DNA of 64,000 bases, taken from positions 437,016,201 through 437,080,200 of the forward strand of contig NC_057801.1 in the NCBI RefSeq assembly GCF_018294505.1, read 5' to 3'. This stretch comes from Triticum aestivum. Lineage: Eukaryota; Streptophyta; Magnoliopsida; Poales; Poaceae. A program made the translations under genes and the position numbers. Shown piece by piece: positions 23,869-35,336 of the stretch (within the stretch, counting starts at the first letter, position 1; every line of letters begins with the position of its first letter). The notes under the pieces were generated by a model that saw nothing but the letters and a program-made list of their open reading frames with translations, was not told the DNA's origin and made no database searches.

Positions 23869-26030
23869 TGGACGGCTCCCAAGGATGCCCAAGGCACCAC
23901 AAGATAATATTCAAGTACAACCAAGAGCCTAAGCTTGGGAATGCCCTCGACGGCATCCCCTTTTTCGTCTTCGTCTATCGGTAACTTTACTTGAGGCTAT
24001 ATTTTTATTCACCACATGATATGTGTTTTTCTTGGAGCGTCTTGTAGGATATGAGACTTTGCTTTTTAGTTTGCCACAATCATCCTTGATGTACACACTT
24101 TTTGAGAGAGACACGCATGAATCGTGATTTATTAGAATGCTCTATGTGCTTCACTTATATCTTTTGAGCTAGGCAATTTTGCTCTAGTGCTTCACTTATA
24201 TCTTTTAGAGTACGGCGGTGGTTTTATTTTATAGAAATTATTGATCTCTCATGCTTCACTTATATTATTTTGAGAGTCTTTTAGAACAGCATGGTAATTT
24301 GCTTTGGTTATAAATTTAGTCCTAATATGATAGACATCCAAGAGGTAGATAATAAAAAAATGCATATAAAGTGCATTGACTACTATGAGAAGTTTGATTC
24401 CTTATGATTGTTTTGAGATATAAAGATAGTTATATTAGAGTCATGCTAGTGTAATTGTGGATTGTAGAAATACTTGTGTTCAAGTTTGTGATTCCCATAG
24501 CATGCACGTATGGTGAACCGTTATGTGATGAAGTCAGAGCATGATTTATTTATTGATTGTCTTCCCTATGAGTGGTGGTCGGGGACGAGCGATGGTCTTT
24601 TCCTACCAATCTATCCCCCTAGGAGTATGTGTGTAGTACTTCGTTTTGATAACTAATAGATTTTTGCAGTAAGTATGTGAGTTCTTTATGACTAATTTTG
24701 AGTCCATGGATTATACGCACTCTCACCCTTCCACCATTGCTAGCCTCTCTAGTACCGCACAACTTTCGTCAGTACCAAACACCCACCATATACCTTCCTC
24801 AAAACAGCCACCATACCTACCTATTATGGCATTTCCATAGCCATTCCGAGATATATTGCCATGCAACTTTCCACTTCCGTTTATTATGACACGCTTCATC
24901 ATTGTCATATTGCTTTGCATGATCATGTAGTTGACATCGTATTTGTGACAAAGCCACCGTTCATAATTCTTTCATACATGTCACTCTTTATTCATTGCAC
25001 ATCTCGGTACACCGTCGGAGGCATTCATATAGAGTCATATTTTGATCTAAGAATTGAGTTGTAATTCTTGAGTTGTAAGTAAATAAAAGTGTGATGATCT
25101 TCATTATTAGAGCATTGTCCCATGTGAGGAAAGGATGATGGAGACTATGATTCCCCCACAAGTCGGGATGAGACTCTGGACGAAAAAAAGAGTCCAACAA
25201 AAGAGAGAAGGCCCAAAATAAAAAAAATGAGAGAAAAGAGAGAAGGGGCAATGTTACTATCCTTTTACCACACTTGTGCTTCAAAGTAGCACCATGATCT
25301 TCATGATAGAGAGTCTCCTATGTTGTGACTTTCATATACTAGTGGGAATTTTTCATTATAGAACTTGGCTTGTATATTCCAGTAATGGGCTTCCTCAAAT
25401 TGCCCTAGGTCTTCGTGAGCAAGCAAGTTGGATGCACACCCACTTAGTTTCTTTTTGAGTTTTCATAAACTCATAGCCCTAGTGCATCCGTTGCATGGCA
25501 ATCCCTACTCACTCACATTGATATTTATTGATGGGCATCTCCATAGCCCGTTGATATGCCTAGTTGACGTGAGACTATCTCTTTCTTTTTGTCTTCTCCA
25601 CAACCACCATATCCTATTCCACCTATAGTGCTATATCCATAGCTCACGCTCATGTATTGCGTGCAAGTTGAAAATTTTTGAGAACATCAAAAGTATGAAA
25701 CAATTGCTTGGCTTGTCATCGGGGTTGTGCATGATTTTAATATTTTGTGTGATGAAGATGGAGCATAGCCAGACTATATGATTTTGTAGGGATAAGCTTT
25801 CTTTGGCCATGTTATTTTGGGAAGATATAATTTCCTTGTTAGTATGCTTGAAGTATTATTATTTTTATGTCAATATTAAACTTTTGTTTTGACTCTTATG
25901 GATCTGAACATTCATGCCACAATAAAGAAAAATTACATGGATAAATATGTTACGTAGCATTCCACATCAAAAATATTGTTTTTATCATTTACCTACTCGA
26001 GGACGAGCATGAACTAAGCTTGGGGATGCT

Positions 26031-26596
26031 TGATACGTCTCCAACGTATCTATAATTTTTTATTGTTCCATGCTATTATATTATCTGTTTTGGATGTTTT
26101 TATGCATTAATATTGTATTTTATATTATTTTTGGGACTAACTTATTAACGTAGTGCCCAGTGCCAATTTCTATTTTTTTCCTTGTTTTTGAGTTTCGGAG
26201 AAAAGGAATACCAAACAGAATAAAACCTTCACAATGATTTTTCTTGGACCAGAAGACACCCAGGAGACTTGGAGTGCAAGTTAGAAGAGCCAGGAGGCGG
26301 CCACAAGGGTGGAGGGCGCGCCTAGGGGGGTAGGGCGCGCCCCCTACCTTGTGGCCCCCTAGGTGACCTCCTAACCTATATCTTCCTCCTATATATTCAC
26401 ATATATTCCCAAACCACCTGAGGCATGCACGAAAACACTTTTCCACTATCGCAATCTTCTGTTCCTGTGAGATCCCATCTAGGGGCCTTTTCCGGCACCC
26501 TTCCGGAGGGGGATTCGATCACAGAGGGCTTCTACATCAACTCTATTGCCCTTCCGATGAAGAGAGAGTAGTTTACCTCAGACCTACGGGTCCATA
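26031..26596 (+). repeat. 3' LTR, truncated by CACTA insertion
   Basis: It starts TGATACGTCTCC. The last bases before the break are GGGTCCATA. Confidence 0.8.
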
Positions 26597-27110
26597 CACT
26601 ACAAAAAAAAGACACATCCGTGACATTTTGGGTCGAACGAAATTTTTTTCTGTCATATGACACTTCTATGACGATAATTGTGACAAAACCCGGTATCATC
26701 ATAGATGTGGTAGGCTCCTACTTCTATGACAAAAAATCATGATAGAAAATGGGCTTTTTGTCCTGGGCGGGCCGGAGACGCAGCTGCATGACATTCTTTG
26801 GGCCGTCCGTGATGGAAAAAACCATAGTAGAAGCGAGGGCGAGGAAAATTTTGGCGAGTTCCCGGTTACGGTGGGAGGTCGGGGGCCGAGCGATGTGCGT
26901 TTCTCTCGTACATGTACGCACGTGTGTGCGAGGCGTTGGCTCTAACTAAACCCGAGCGAGGCATTGGGCTCTAACTGAACCAAGCGATTACACTGCAGGC
27001 TACGCATTACTGAACCCGAACGGTCGATCGATGGCTGTTAACTGAACCAGATCGAGCGATTCCTTTGCTACTGCTGCTAACTGAAGCCAATCGATGATGC
27101 CTCTGGATGA
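26597..27110 (+). mobile_element. CACTA transposon 5' terminus and subterminal region
   Basis: CACTACAAAAAAAAGACAC is a canonical CACTA end, inserted in the LTR after CCATA (ATA would be the 3 bp target duplication). The next 300 bases repeat ATGACA/TGTCAT-like motifs (CTATGACGATAATTGTGACA, CTTCTATGACA), as expected for subterminal transposase sites. No opposite terminus was found, so the right boundary is open; related non-coding sequence may run to about 30115. Confidence 0.7.
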
Positions 27111-27405
27111 NNNNNNNNNNNNNNNNNNNNNNNNNNNNNNNNNNNNNNNNNNNNNNNNNNNNNNNNNNNNNNNNNNNNNNNNNNNNNNNNNNNNNNNNNN
27201 NNNNNNNNNNNNNNNNNNNNNNNNNNNNNNNNNNNNNNNNNNNNNNNNNNNNNNNNNNNNNNNNNNNNNNNNNNNNNNNNNNNNNNNNNNNNNNNNNNNN
27301 NNNNNNNNNNNNNNNNNNNNNNNNNNNNNNNNNNNNNNNNNNNNNNNNNNNNNNNNNNNNNNNNNNNNNNNNNNNNNNNNNNNNNNNNNNNNNNNNNNNN
27401 NNNNN
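27111..27405. other. Assembly gap (295 N)
   Basis: Run of N. Protein frames across it are meaningless. Confidence 1.
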
Positions 27406-27960
27406 GTTGCCTCTTGATGAACAGGACCCCGATTGATCGAGCCGGTTGTGGCTGGATGAACAGGACCCCGTGGAGGGCTGGATGAACAGGATGACCCCGT
27501 GGAGGGCTGGATGAACAGTAGACGGTGGAGGGATGCCCGTGGAGGGGTGGTTGAGTAGTAGCCGGTGGAGTAGCGCGCGGTTGAGGCTGGATGAACAGGA
27601 GCCCATGGAGGCTGCAGGAGGTCGATGGTAGCCCGTGGAGGCTGGAGGAGGTCGACAGTGGAGATGAACAGTATCCCGTGGAGTCCCGTTTTGCGGTACG
27701 CCACACCCCTCCGGATGAACAGGACCCTCGTTTTGACCGGAGCGCTCCAACATAAGTCCGTTTTGTCCGTTTTGCGGTACGCCACACCCCTCCCGATCAA
27801 CAGGACCCCTATTTCGATCGTAGGAGGTCTGTTTCCTCCATTTTGCGGTACGCCAAACCCCTCCCGATGAACAGGATCCCATTTCGAACATGGTCGGTCG
27901 AACACAAGGCCGTTTCCTCCGTTCTGCGGTACGCCAGGCCTCGTTTCCATCGCCTGTTCT
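27406..27960. repeat. GC-rich tandem repeats (two families)
   Basis: At 27440-27660 short units built on GGATGAACAGGACCCCGTGG recur. At 27690-27940 a longer unit marked by TGCGGTACGCCA occurs four times (27692, 27773, 27844, 27925; spacing 81, 71, 81). The array probably belongs to the CACTA interior. Long open frames here are by-products. Confidence 0.75.
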
Positions 27961-28309
27961 GTCCAAGCCCTCCCAATGAACACGACGACGCATTTTGTTC
28001 CGACCCAGCCGGTTGGCTCCCCATGAACACGTTGATGATGTTGTTTCTCCGTTCCGACCAAGCCATGTACACGAGCCCTGGCCGTACGCATGCGCAAGTA
28101 GGCATTTGAGACCCCGCCCGTATTTACACATACGTGGCCGTATTTATTTCTTGCACACTAGCCGTTGTACATACGTGTACATGCTACGTGCACGCCTCTA
28201 CTGCGACATGTGCGCGCCTCTACATCGACCAGTATATATGTACATACACGTTCGCGACCAGAATGACAACGCTATGTATGCTTCGACCAGGTGGGTCCCG
28301 ATTGTCAGG
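27961..28309. other. Intergenic, no feature recognised
   Basis: Mixed-composition sequence rich in TACGTG-like words. No supportable gene on either strand. Confidence 0.4.
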
Positions 28310-28575
28310 CACTTCCTTGCGTGCAAAGATGTAGCTGGTCGGTCCCAGTAGTCAGGGGGGCGAATCGTTTTTTCGGACGCACTTCCTTGTGTGCGAAGAT
28401 GTAGCTGGTGGGTCCCAGCAGTCAGGGGGCGAATCATTTTTTTCCCGGACGCACTTCCTTGCGTGCGAAGATGTAGCTGGTGGGTCCCAGCAGTCAGGGG
28501 GGAAACGTTTTTTTTGCAAAATACAGTGGCCCGTCCGGTGGGTCCCAGCTGTCAGGTGGAGGAATCATTATTTTC
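28310..28575 (+). repeat. Tandem repeat of ~70-72 bp, three copies plus a partial
   Basis: CACTTCCTTG(C/T)GTGC starts at 28310, 28380 and 28452. Each unit continues GATGTAGCTGGT and GGGTCCCAGCAGTCAGG; a partial fourth has only the GGGTCCCAGCTGTCAGG half near 28540. Confidence 0.8.
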
Positions 28576-28974
28576 CGCGTAATAAGGAGGCACTTCCATG
28601 CTACGGTCGTGGACCCAGTTGTCAGCCTCTCCACGTACAGTCCTCGTCCGATGGAAGTCGTTCCTTGACCATGTTGACCACGCCGCGCCGAGAGCACCAC
28701 GGCGGTGGACGACGGCGTGGCCTAGGAAGGAGATGACACGGAGACGGGGAAGACACGACAGTGGATGCCCATGCGGAGAGGAGTACGAGGGTTCACTGGT
28801 TCGGCTGCGTTGTGAGGCTGTCGTCGCCGCAGAATAACAGGGGGTGTGGGTGAGTGGAGGGATGGCCTAGCCAGCGGTGGGAGTAGTAGGTTCGGTGAGG
28901 CCTCCGCGGCAGCACAGCTGGCCACGGGAGGCAGGAGCAGGCGGCACGACCGACGCTGCTTTGGGCGGCTGGAG
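28576..28974. other. GC-rich intergenic sequence
   Basis: No domain or consistent frame. It is probably non-coding transposon interior. Confidence 0.35.
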
Positions 28975-29315
28975 CAAGAAGACCAGAGATTGAAGAAGCA
29001 CGACGGTCGTTGGATGGACATCGTACGGTCACTGCAGCTAGAATCGTTTATATTGACTAAGTTGACAAAGCCCTTGGTACGTCAACTTAGTAGGACAATA
29101 GGTCAGCTTCTGAAACAGTGTGCCCTAGATGTCAGGGGGAGGAATCATTTTTTGGGCGGGTAAAGCTAGAATATCCGAGATTGAAGAAAAAGCACGGCAT
29201 CCGTTGGATGGACATCCAACGACCACTGCTGCTAGAACCGTGTGTTGACTATAAGTTGACAAAGCCTTGCATACGCGTCAACTCTTTTTTTAAGGGACGC
29301 GTCAACTTAGTAAGG
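28975..29315 (+). repeat. Direct duplication of ~190 bp
   Basis: GAGATTGAAGAA...GTTGGATGGACATC...GTTGACAAAGCC...CGTCAACTTAGTA occurs at about 28984-29092 and again at about 29177-29313, with substitutions and small indels. The second copy carries a T-rich insert (CTTTTTTTAAGGGACG) near 29283. Confidence 0.7.
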
Positions 29316-30143
29316 CCACAAGTGTGTGGCAGAGAACTTATAGCCCATTTGAGATTTGTAAGAATGTGCAGCCCATTTTTGAATTCTAATGGAATTTACT
29401 ACAGCCCATTTACACTTTGTTAAAAGTACAACCCATTTCAACCAACCGTTCAAAATAGAATTCAATAAAACTTCCCACATTTTGATGGGATCCGAAATAT
29501 TTTTATCCCGGAATTTCTAGTCAGATTAAATACAATTTCAATATAAATTTATATTACCTAAAAATCTAGCGAAACATTGCGCTCGCAACAATTAATGAAA
29601 TTAAAATTTTCAATATCCAAAAATAATATTTATAAAGAAATTACGTGTTTGGTGCATTTTTTATAGTTACTGCCCAGTTTTTATAATTGCATCCCATTTA
29701 TTATTTCTTAAAGCACATTTCTTGTTAAGCCTAATGCATCCCTCCTAGGAAAGATTTGCAGCCCAGCGGGGCGGAGAATAATAACTTGACCTTGCCTGGG
29801 TATTCCTAAAAAAAGTATAGCTGGGCTAGCCATTTTCAGCTTGAAAAAAATTAATATTTGGGCTGGATATCTGGCCTGGGCTAGACAGGCCACAGCTCGC
29901 CCAGTTAATACCTGGAGTGATGTTTCTGTTGTTGTTCAGAGGAGAAAAATTAATATCTGGGCTAAACATCAAAAAACTATGCAGTGCTCACACCTCAAAA
30001 ACACAAATACTGCTCAAGCTGCTTGGTCCCAGTTGTCGGCCGCTTCTTGTGCAATTCTCTCGTTTATTGACTACATATGTTGACAATGGTGAGGGACCGT
30101 GATATCAGGAAACCAGGAGGAAGCAAAAAAAATTATAGTTATA

Positions 30144-30181
<38 letters not shown>

Positions 30182-30189
30182 AGGAGGCA
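29316..30189. other. AT-rich non-coding region with CAGCCCATTT repeats and a TA microsatellite
   Basis: CAGCCCATTT-type words recur between about 29340 and 29440. 29745-30080 contains CTGGGCTRG words in several places. A (TA)15 run lies at 30147-30176. No gene. Confidence 0.5.
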
Positions 30190-30446
30190 CTTGCATACGT
30201 GAGGCTATGGCCCTGGTGGGTCCCCATTGTCATCCTCTCCAAGTAAAGTCATCTCCTCGCCCGCGCACACTTTCCACCCGAAATAGTCAGTGCCGCCTGC
30301 CAAGCTTCCCGCTGCAGGCGATTGCTCCGCCTTCAAATGATACAAGTGTCGTCCGTCCGTCCATCTGCCGCCCACATTAATGATACGCGGTTGCTGAGGC
30401 GGCTACTCCGGTGACACACATCCGTCTCTCGGCCACCCACCATTGC

Positions 30447-30454
30447 TATATAAA
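30447..30454 (+). promoter_or_regulatory. TATA box upstream of the 30527 pseudogene
   Basis: TATATAAA lies 80 bases before the ATG, with a CA-rich, CCGCC-bearing leader after it. Spacing fits a plant promoter. Confidence 0.5.
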
Positions 30455-30526
30455 CTACTGCGCCGGCCATAGCCACAGTCATCCGCATCCGTTCCCTTTC
30501 TCCTGTCGACACCACTACTGTCCACC

Positions 30527-31333
30527 ATGGCTTCCTCGCGCTCTAGCGCTCTTCGGGACGGGCAGACAACGGACCACAAGGAGATGGCAGCAATTGCTAC
30601 CAATCGGCTGGCCGTCAGGCAACCGAAGGACGACGACATCCCAATGGAGAACATGGTAGTCGTTGATCCGCGCCAACCCCCTCCTCCGTGCCATCCTCGC
30701 TGGTGCATTGCACCATGACCATCGGCGAGGCCCGTGCCCAATATATGGACACGGTGAGGCAGATGCATGAGGAGTAGTTCTAGGAGGCGCAGGCCGATGC
30801 CGCCTACAACCACCATCTCCTCCAGGAGCACCTATAAGGGGAGGAGCAGATCGCCACGGAGCGGGCAAAGCAGGAGGTGCTGCTTGACTCATACCGCTCC
30901 GCCCGCGAGGGCTGCCTCGAGCGCTGGCGGTACCGCATGCGGGTGGAGGAGGCTGCGGCCACCTACAATGAGGGCGTTGAAGCGAGCGAGGCGCTGTTTG
31001 GCAAGACCGAGGATGAGGCAGAGGACAATGCCGACTCCGACGAGTACCCGCTCTGCTGGCATCGACGAGGCCCTACTCCGCCGATGCCCGGCAGCACCAA
31101 CAACGAGGCAGAGCACACCGTCGGCTCCGCCGAGGCCCCTCCCCACCAACAACGAGGCAGAGGGCATCGCCGGCTCAGCCAAGGCCCCACCCCGCCGGCA
31201 AGGAGGGGGAGGATTTCCACTGCTCTGCCGAGGCGCCGCCCGCCGGCAACGAGATAGAGGACACCGCCGGCTCCGCCGAGGCCCCGCCCCGTTGCCAACG
31301 AGGCTGCGCCACACAGAAAACGAGGAAGAGTAG
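30527..31333 (+). pseudogene. Decayed gene of unknown function (charged, helical protein)
   Basis: The ATG at 30527 has good context (ACCATGGC) and a TATA box 80 bases upstream. The start reads MASSRSSALRDGQ and continues DDDIPMENMVVVDP. Near 30671 the sensible reading moves to another frame (EARAQYMDTVRQMHEE), is cut by two stops at 30775-30785 and one near 30835, then goes on as ERAKQ, DSYRSAREG, CLERWRYRMRVEEAA to DEAEDNADSDEYP. This gives at least three stops and one frameshift in what looks like a single exon. The product would be highly charged and helical; I do not recognise a domain. The 3' part is a 49 bp minisatellite. Confidence 0.55.
31098..31310 (+). repeat. Coding-region minisatellite, period 49-51 bp
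   Basis: Units starting CAACAACGAGG-like begin at 31098, 31147, 31198, 31247 and 31296. Each contains GGCTCCGCCGAGGCCCC or a variant. Confidence 0.7.
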
Positions 31334-31487
31334 AACACGGTAGGTCGCTGCCGCTCGGGTCCAAGTAAGGCCACCGTTGCTACCCTCCGGTTGAAGCCAA
31401 GCTAGGCGGGTTGACCATTGACGGTCGGTTAGCTTCTTGGTGGCGACGTGGAGTCGGAGAGCTGTGTTTGAGAAGAACGCTGCTTCT

Positions 31488-31571
31488 ACTTAACTGCTGG
31501 TGCAGTTGGCTCACTGACACGTGGGCCCAACAGGCCACATGTTAGTTACGCAACTGCACCTGCAGTTAAGT
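31488..31571. repeat. Inverted repeat, 21 bp arms, 42 bp loop
   Basis: The arm 31488-31508 (ACTTAACTGCTGGTGCAGTT...) pairs with 31551-31571 with one mismatch. TCACTGA follows each arm as a direct repeat. Confidence 0.75.
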
Positions 31572-31835
31572 CACTGAAGCTTATGTTCGGCTCAGCGGGA
31601 CACATGTGGGTAGCTTCGGTTAATTAATTATACCTCCAGCGCACCCCTTTTTAGTTGAAGAATGTATGAAATGTAATGAAATCCGGCATGTTTATATGAA
31701 ATCTGACCGTGTATGAATGAATTTATTTCGATTAGTTTGAATTCCTATATCACTGGCATTGGATGAACATGCAAAACAATACGTACTAGCATTATTCCTA
31801 GGGTGATCACCTCGTTTGCAGCAGTTTCACATGTA
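31572..31835. other. Intergenic, AT-rich
   Basis: Possibly the 3' untranslated end of the decayed gene. No feature seen. Confidence 0.35.
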
Positions 31836-31961
31836 CTCCCTCCGGTCCTTTCTAGTCTGCATACAAGTTTTGGCTGCAGCCAAAGTATCTCTACTTTGAC
31901 CAATCTTATAGAAAAAAGTATGCACTTTCACAATGTGCGAACTAAAAAGGAACAGAAGGAG
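31836..31961. mobile_element. Stowaway (Tc1/mariner) MITE
   Basis: The ends CTCCCTCCGGTCCTTT and AAAAAGGAACAGAAGGAG are imperfect inverted repeats, flanked by TA at 31834-31835 and 31962-31963. At 126 bp it is an internally deleted member. Confidence 0.85.
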
Positions 31962-34136
31962 TACAAAGAGTTTGAGCAGCTTTTTAGCGTTTCTATACAT
32001 TGCAATCAAACACACAGGGTTCATAGAGAACATTCAAAACAATCAATTATTATGCATCTCAGCGACTCACATGTCAGAGGAAATATTTACTTCACAACTA
32101 AAGAAAAAAATTGATCGACGCTGCTGACAGCAAAGGGCGTCCCATTCGAAAATATCAAAAGCATTAAAATCAATGAGCAAAATTTGACAAGGTTGTCCCA
32201 TTCCAAAATATCAAATGCCTACGATTGTGGAATGGGCAGGGTTTGCCATCAGTTCAGACATTGACATGGCACCTCATGCTAAATAAACCAGCTGTTCTTT
32301 TTGTGCAGTCCACCAAAATCAACCAAATTCACGCGTAGCTTGTATGATTTCGCCCTTATATGTTGCAACACCTTGAACTTATCGGCACCTCCTTTCTTAT
32401 GGTGGAAATGAATGATTCGATGTATTCATGAACATTTTGTGCAGTTCCCATTGAAATCAAGCTGAGCAACCCTGTTTGCACAAATACAAAAAAGAGTGAT
32501 TAGTATAAAGAAAACTGTACTATGAATTGATAGTTTAAACAGGCACCTACATGGTCCATGTAGAGCACACTTTTAGAAAAATGGAACTCACCTGAAAGAA
32601 TCCTAGAACAACATTGTACTCGCGCATCACAGCAAAAAAATGGAGATTTGTCAGTCCTTCTGAGCTGAAGTTAGTTTGGTCTTGTGGGGAGTAATGTAAC
32701 CATCCTTCAACTGCTCCTTCTGATGAGAAGATAGACAGGGCTTCTTCATACTGGCATAATTGGAACTAGTCACTTCACGTAGTCCATATTCTTCTTTAGA
32801 GGAAGATGATCCTGTTGTGCAAAGACAAGAGGACAACTAAATGCTAGCATCCCTATTTGCTCGAAAACAGGAAAGGAAATATTTAAAACAGCTCAGATGA
32901 AGCACTTCTCAAGGACAATACCACTTTTTCATGACAGTATCTAAGTAGTAGCACAACACCAATAGAGATGACAAAGCTCAATCATATGGATTAAATCAGT
33001 GGGCGAGTACCAACCTTTGTCAGGAGGCTTATTGTGTAGAGCATACAGATGAAGCACTTCTCCGGAACCATCTGTTGCTATCTATGGTGGTGGCCATGCT
33101 TACCATATACTCCTCGATTAGCTTAATGTTTCCAACATCTTCTTGTGCAGTTCCACTAAAATATATGGTATCTTCAAAGAAGATCCCTGTTTGCACAAGT
33201 AGAGATAATTACGTATTACATTAAGAGTGGCATCAAATCAGTGGCAAAACAATTGCTCGTTCCATCCATAGCAATAAATTAAGTTGCAAAACTATATCAT
33301 TACTTGTGTCATCACAGTTCCAGTGATTCATTACAACACCGGGAGTTGATTTTTGTTTTTCTTCTGCTTGTTCTTCCCCTTCATCACTTGGTTCAATAAC
33401 GGACAAGCTTCACCTTCAATGTAAGATTTGGCATGTCAATTAGGGAGCACAAGTATAGTACTAAACTTAATTTTCTAATGAAAGTGGCAAAATACAGGCC
33501 AACAGTTGTGAAATATCCTTATCTTACCTCAATGGGATATTACGGTGCACATACAGATTGGAAGTATTGTCTCCATTTTTGCAGTTCACTAAAATCAAGC
33601 AACATTATCGTACAAGTAGCACAACATATGAAAGCACACTACAGAATCATGTGAAAGAAGGCTAGTACTGACCTCTCATGATGCGGAATTCAAACAACTC
33701 ACAAGAAGAAGATCTGAACCAAATTTGCCAACACGGATAGGAAGTAAGATCTCCTCTTGTGCAGTTCCACTAAGATCAAGCAATCAAGCAACGTTGTCGG
33801 TGTGACATTTTGGTTGAAATGCACAAAACACTCTTAAAACAAAAGTGTTTTGTGTAATGCAACAAAAGGTCACAATGGCAACGAGGTGAAGTAGATAACC
33901 CTGTTTACACAGAGGTGCAAAGGAAACAACTAGTGGTCAATAACGGTGAATGACACAGAAGCCAACAAAAAGAAGCATCTACCTTATCTACATGGGAAAG
34001 AAAGCAAGACAGTAGCATTTCTCAAACGGTGGCATTGATTAATATTAACATAGAGATTATATTAACAATAAAACTCGTTAAAAATGTAATTTGCTTTTAA
34101 CTCTGGCATTGCATCAATTTTCCAGCGGCATTATTA

Positions 34137-34447
34137 GAGGGTGTTTGTTTACAGGGACATTTTGGTGTAGGGACAGAAAAAACTCCGTGTCAGTCCCATC
34201 TAAGCCAAACAGGAGGGACTTTTAGGGACTAAAAGTGGGCATTTGGGACTAAAGAAAGAAGACCCCGAGGGAGTCTTTTTGGGACTTTTTCCAATAGTTG
34301 CCCCTGCCACGCATCGCACCTTGTCTCTATTAGCTCATCACTAGGGGTAACATGGTCTTTTAGCATGTCATTTAATTACCTCTAGTCCATGTTTAGTCCC
34401 TGGAACCAAGCAGGTAGGGACTAGGGAGTTTTTAACCAAACAGGGCC
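34137..34447. mobile_element. Tourist-like (PIF/Harbinger) MITE
   Basis: The ends GAGGGTGTTTGTTT and AACCAAACAGGGCC are imperfect inverted repeats; TTA target duplications lie at 34134-34136 and 34448-34450. The 311 bp interior is rich in GGGACT words in both orientations. Confidence 0.75.
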
Positions 34448-34776
34448 TTAGGTTAACAACAGCTAATGAGTTGCACGAGACAGTGGACGCACCAGCACCA
34501 TGTGCATCTACCGATGTACTATGGTCATGCACAGTCTGTTGCAACAAAGAACAAACAACCAAGGAGCATATTTGTGTTGGTCCCAATTTTGTTATCTTTA
34601 GACACCTTTCCCTATGTGAGCGCAGCAAATCTAGTCCTGCTTAAAGTCTACAGCCATGTTCCCCAAAACAAAAGACCAATTCGTTACAGATGTGCGTACT
34701 GCGTTTGTCATTGTTTTCTCTTTTCGACCAACGTAGGTGCTGGATAGCCAGTCTGTACTAGTACTTTCGCCCCTTC

Positions 34777-35005
34777 CTTTCCTCTTTGAACCACGTCCTA
34801 GATTTATGCGATACAACTTTCCCCACTACTTTCCCCCATTCCTTTCCTCTTTGAACCACGTCCTAGATTCATGTTATACAACTTTCCCCCTTCCTTTCCT
34901 CTTTGAACCACGTCCTAGATTCATGCTATACAACTTTTCCCACTACTTTCCCCAATCCTTTCCTCTTTGAACAACGTCCTAGATTCATGGTATACATGCA
35001 GCTAG
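34777..35005 (+). repeat. Tandem repeat, four copies, spacing 64/52/64 bp
   Basis: CCTTTCCTCTTTGAACCACG starts at 34777, 34841, 34893 and, with one mismatch, 34957. Each unit continues TCCTAGATTCATG and ATACAACTTT; the short unit lacks the CACTACTTTC part. Confidence 0.85.
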
Positions 35006-35321
35006 AGCAATGCATGTGGTGTAAGTAAGTTATACCTTAAAGTTCTTGGGGTGTGGTTTGGTGGGCGACGGGACGGCGATGAAGAAGAAGGGGTCGGAGG
35101 CCCTCCCGCGCCGCTGCTGGGTGAAAGTGAACAGCTGCGCCGGTAGTGGATTCCCTTCCTCACCAACGGTGACAGTGTTAAGACTCCTTCCCTTCCCGGC
35201 GGATGGATCCTGCCGGCTCTTTGAGCAGCAGTGAGGGGAGAGAGAGGCCAACGAAGTCTTGTTTAAATCTGGAGAGGGTGAGAGAGTGTGAAGAGAGCAA
35301 CTACAAGCGCTGAGGCTCCAG

Positions 35322-35336
35322 CGTGTATATATATAC
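35322..35336 (-). promoter_or_regulatory. TATA-like run for B3-like copy A
   Basis: GTATATATATACTGG (plus strand) lies about 90 bases upstream of the first minus-strand exon and has a counterpart near 38220 for copy B, so it is conserved between the copies. Confidence 0.45.

Larger units (their letters stand above)
23398..26596 (+). mobile_element. Non-autonomous LTR retrotransposon (TGATACGTCTCC family)
   Basis: Two copies of an LTR start (23398 and 26031) flank about 2.16 kb without any coding domain. The 5' LTR matches the 3' one to about 23868 and then jumps to interior sequence, so its end and the primer site are deleted. The 3' LTR is preceded by AAGCTTGGGGATGCT, a purine tract, and is cut at 26596 by a CACTA terminus. 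The non-coding interior with CTCGAGGACGAGCATG near 25997 is a very common Triticeae repeat. It can move only with enzymes from other elements. Confidence 0.8.

Noticed and set aside
27000..28131. Minus-strand frames of 365 and 374 codons
   Set aside because: They run across the N gap and the GC-rich tandem repeat; the length is artificial.
28310..28575. CRISPR-like direct repeats
   Set aside because: Eukaryotic context, units of ~70 bp without unique spacers; an ordinary tandem repeat.
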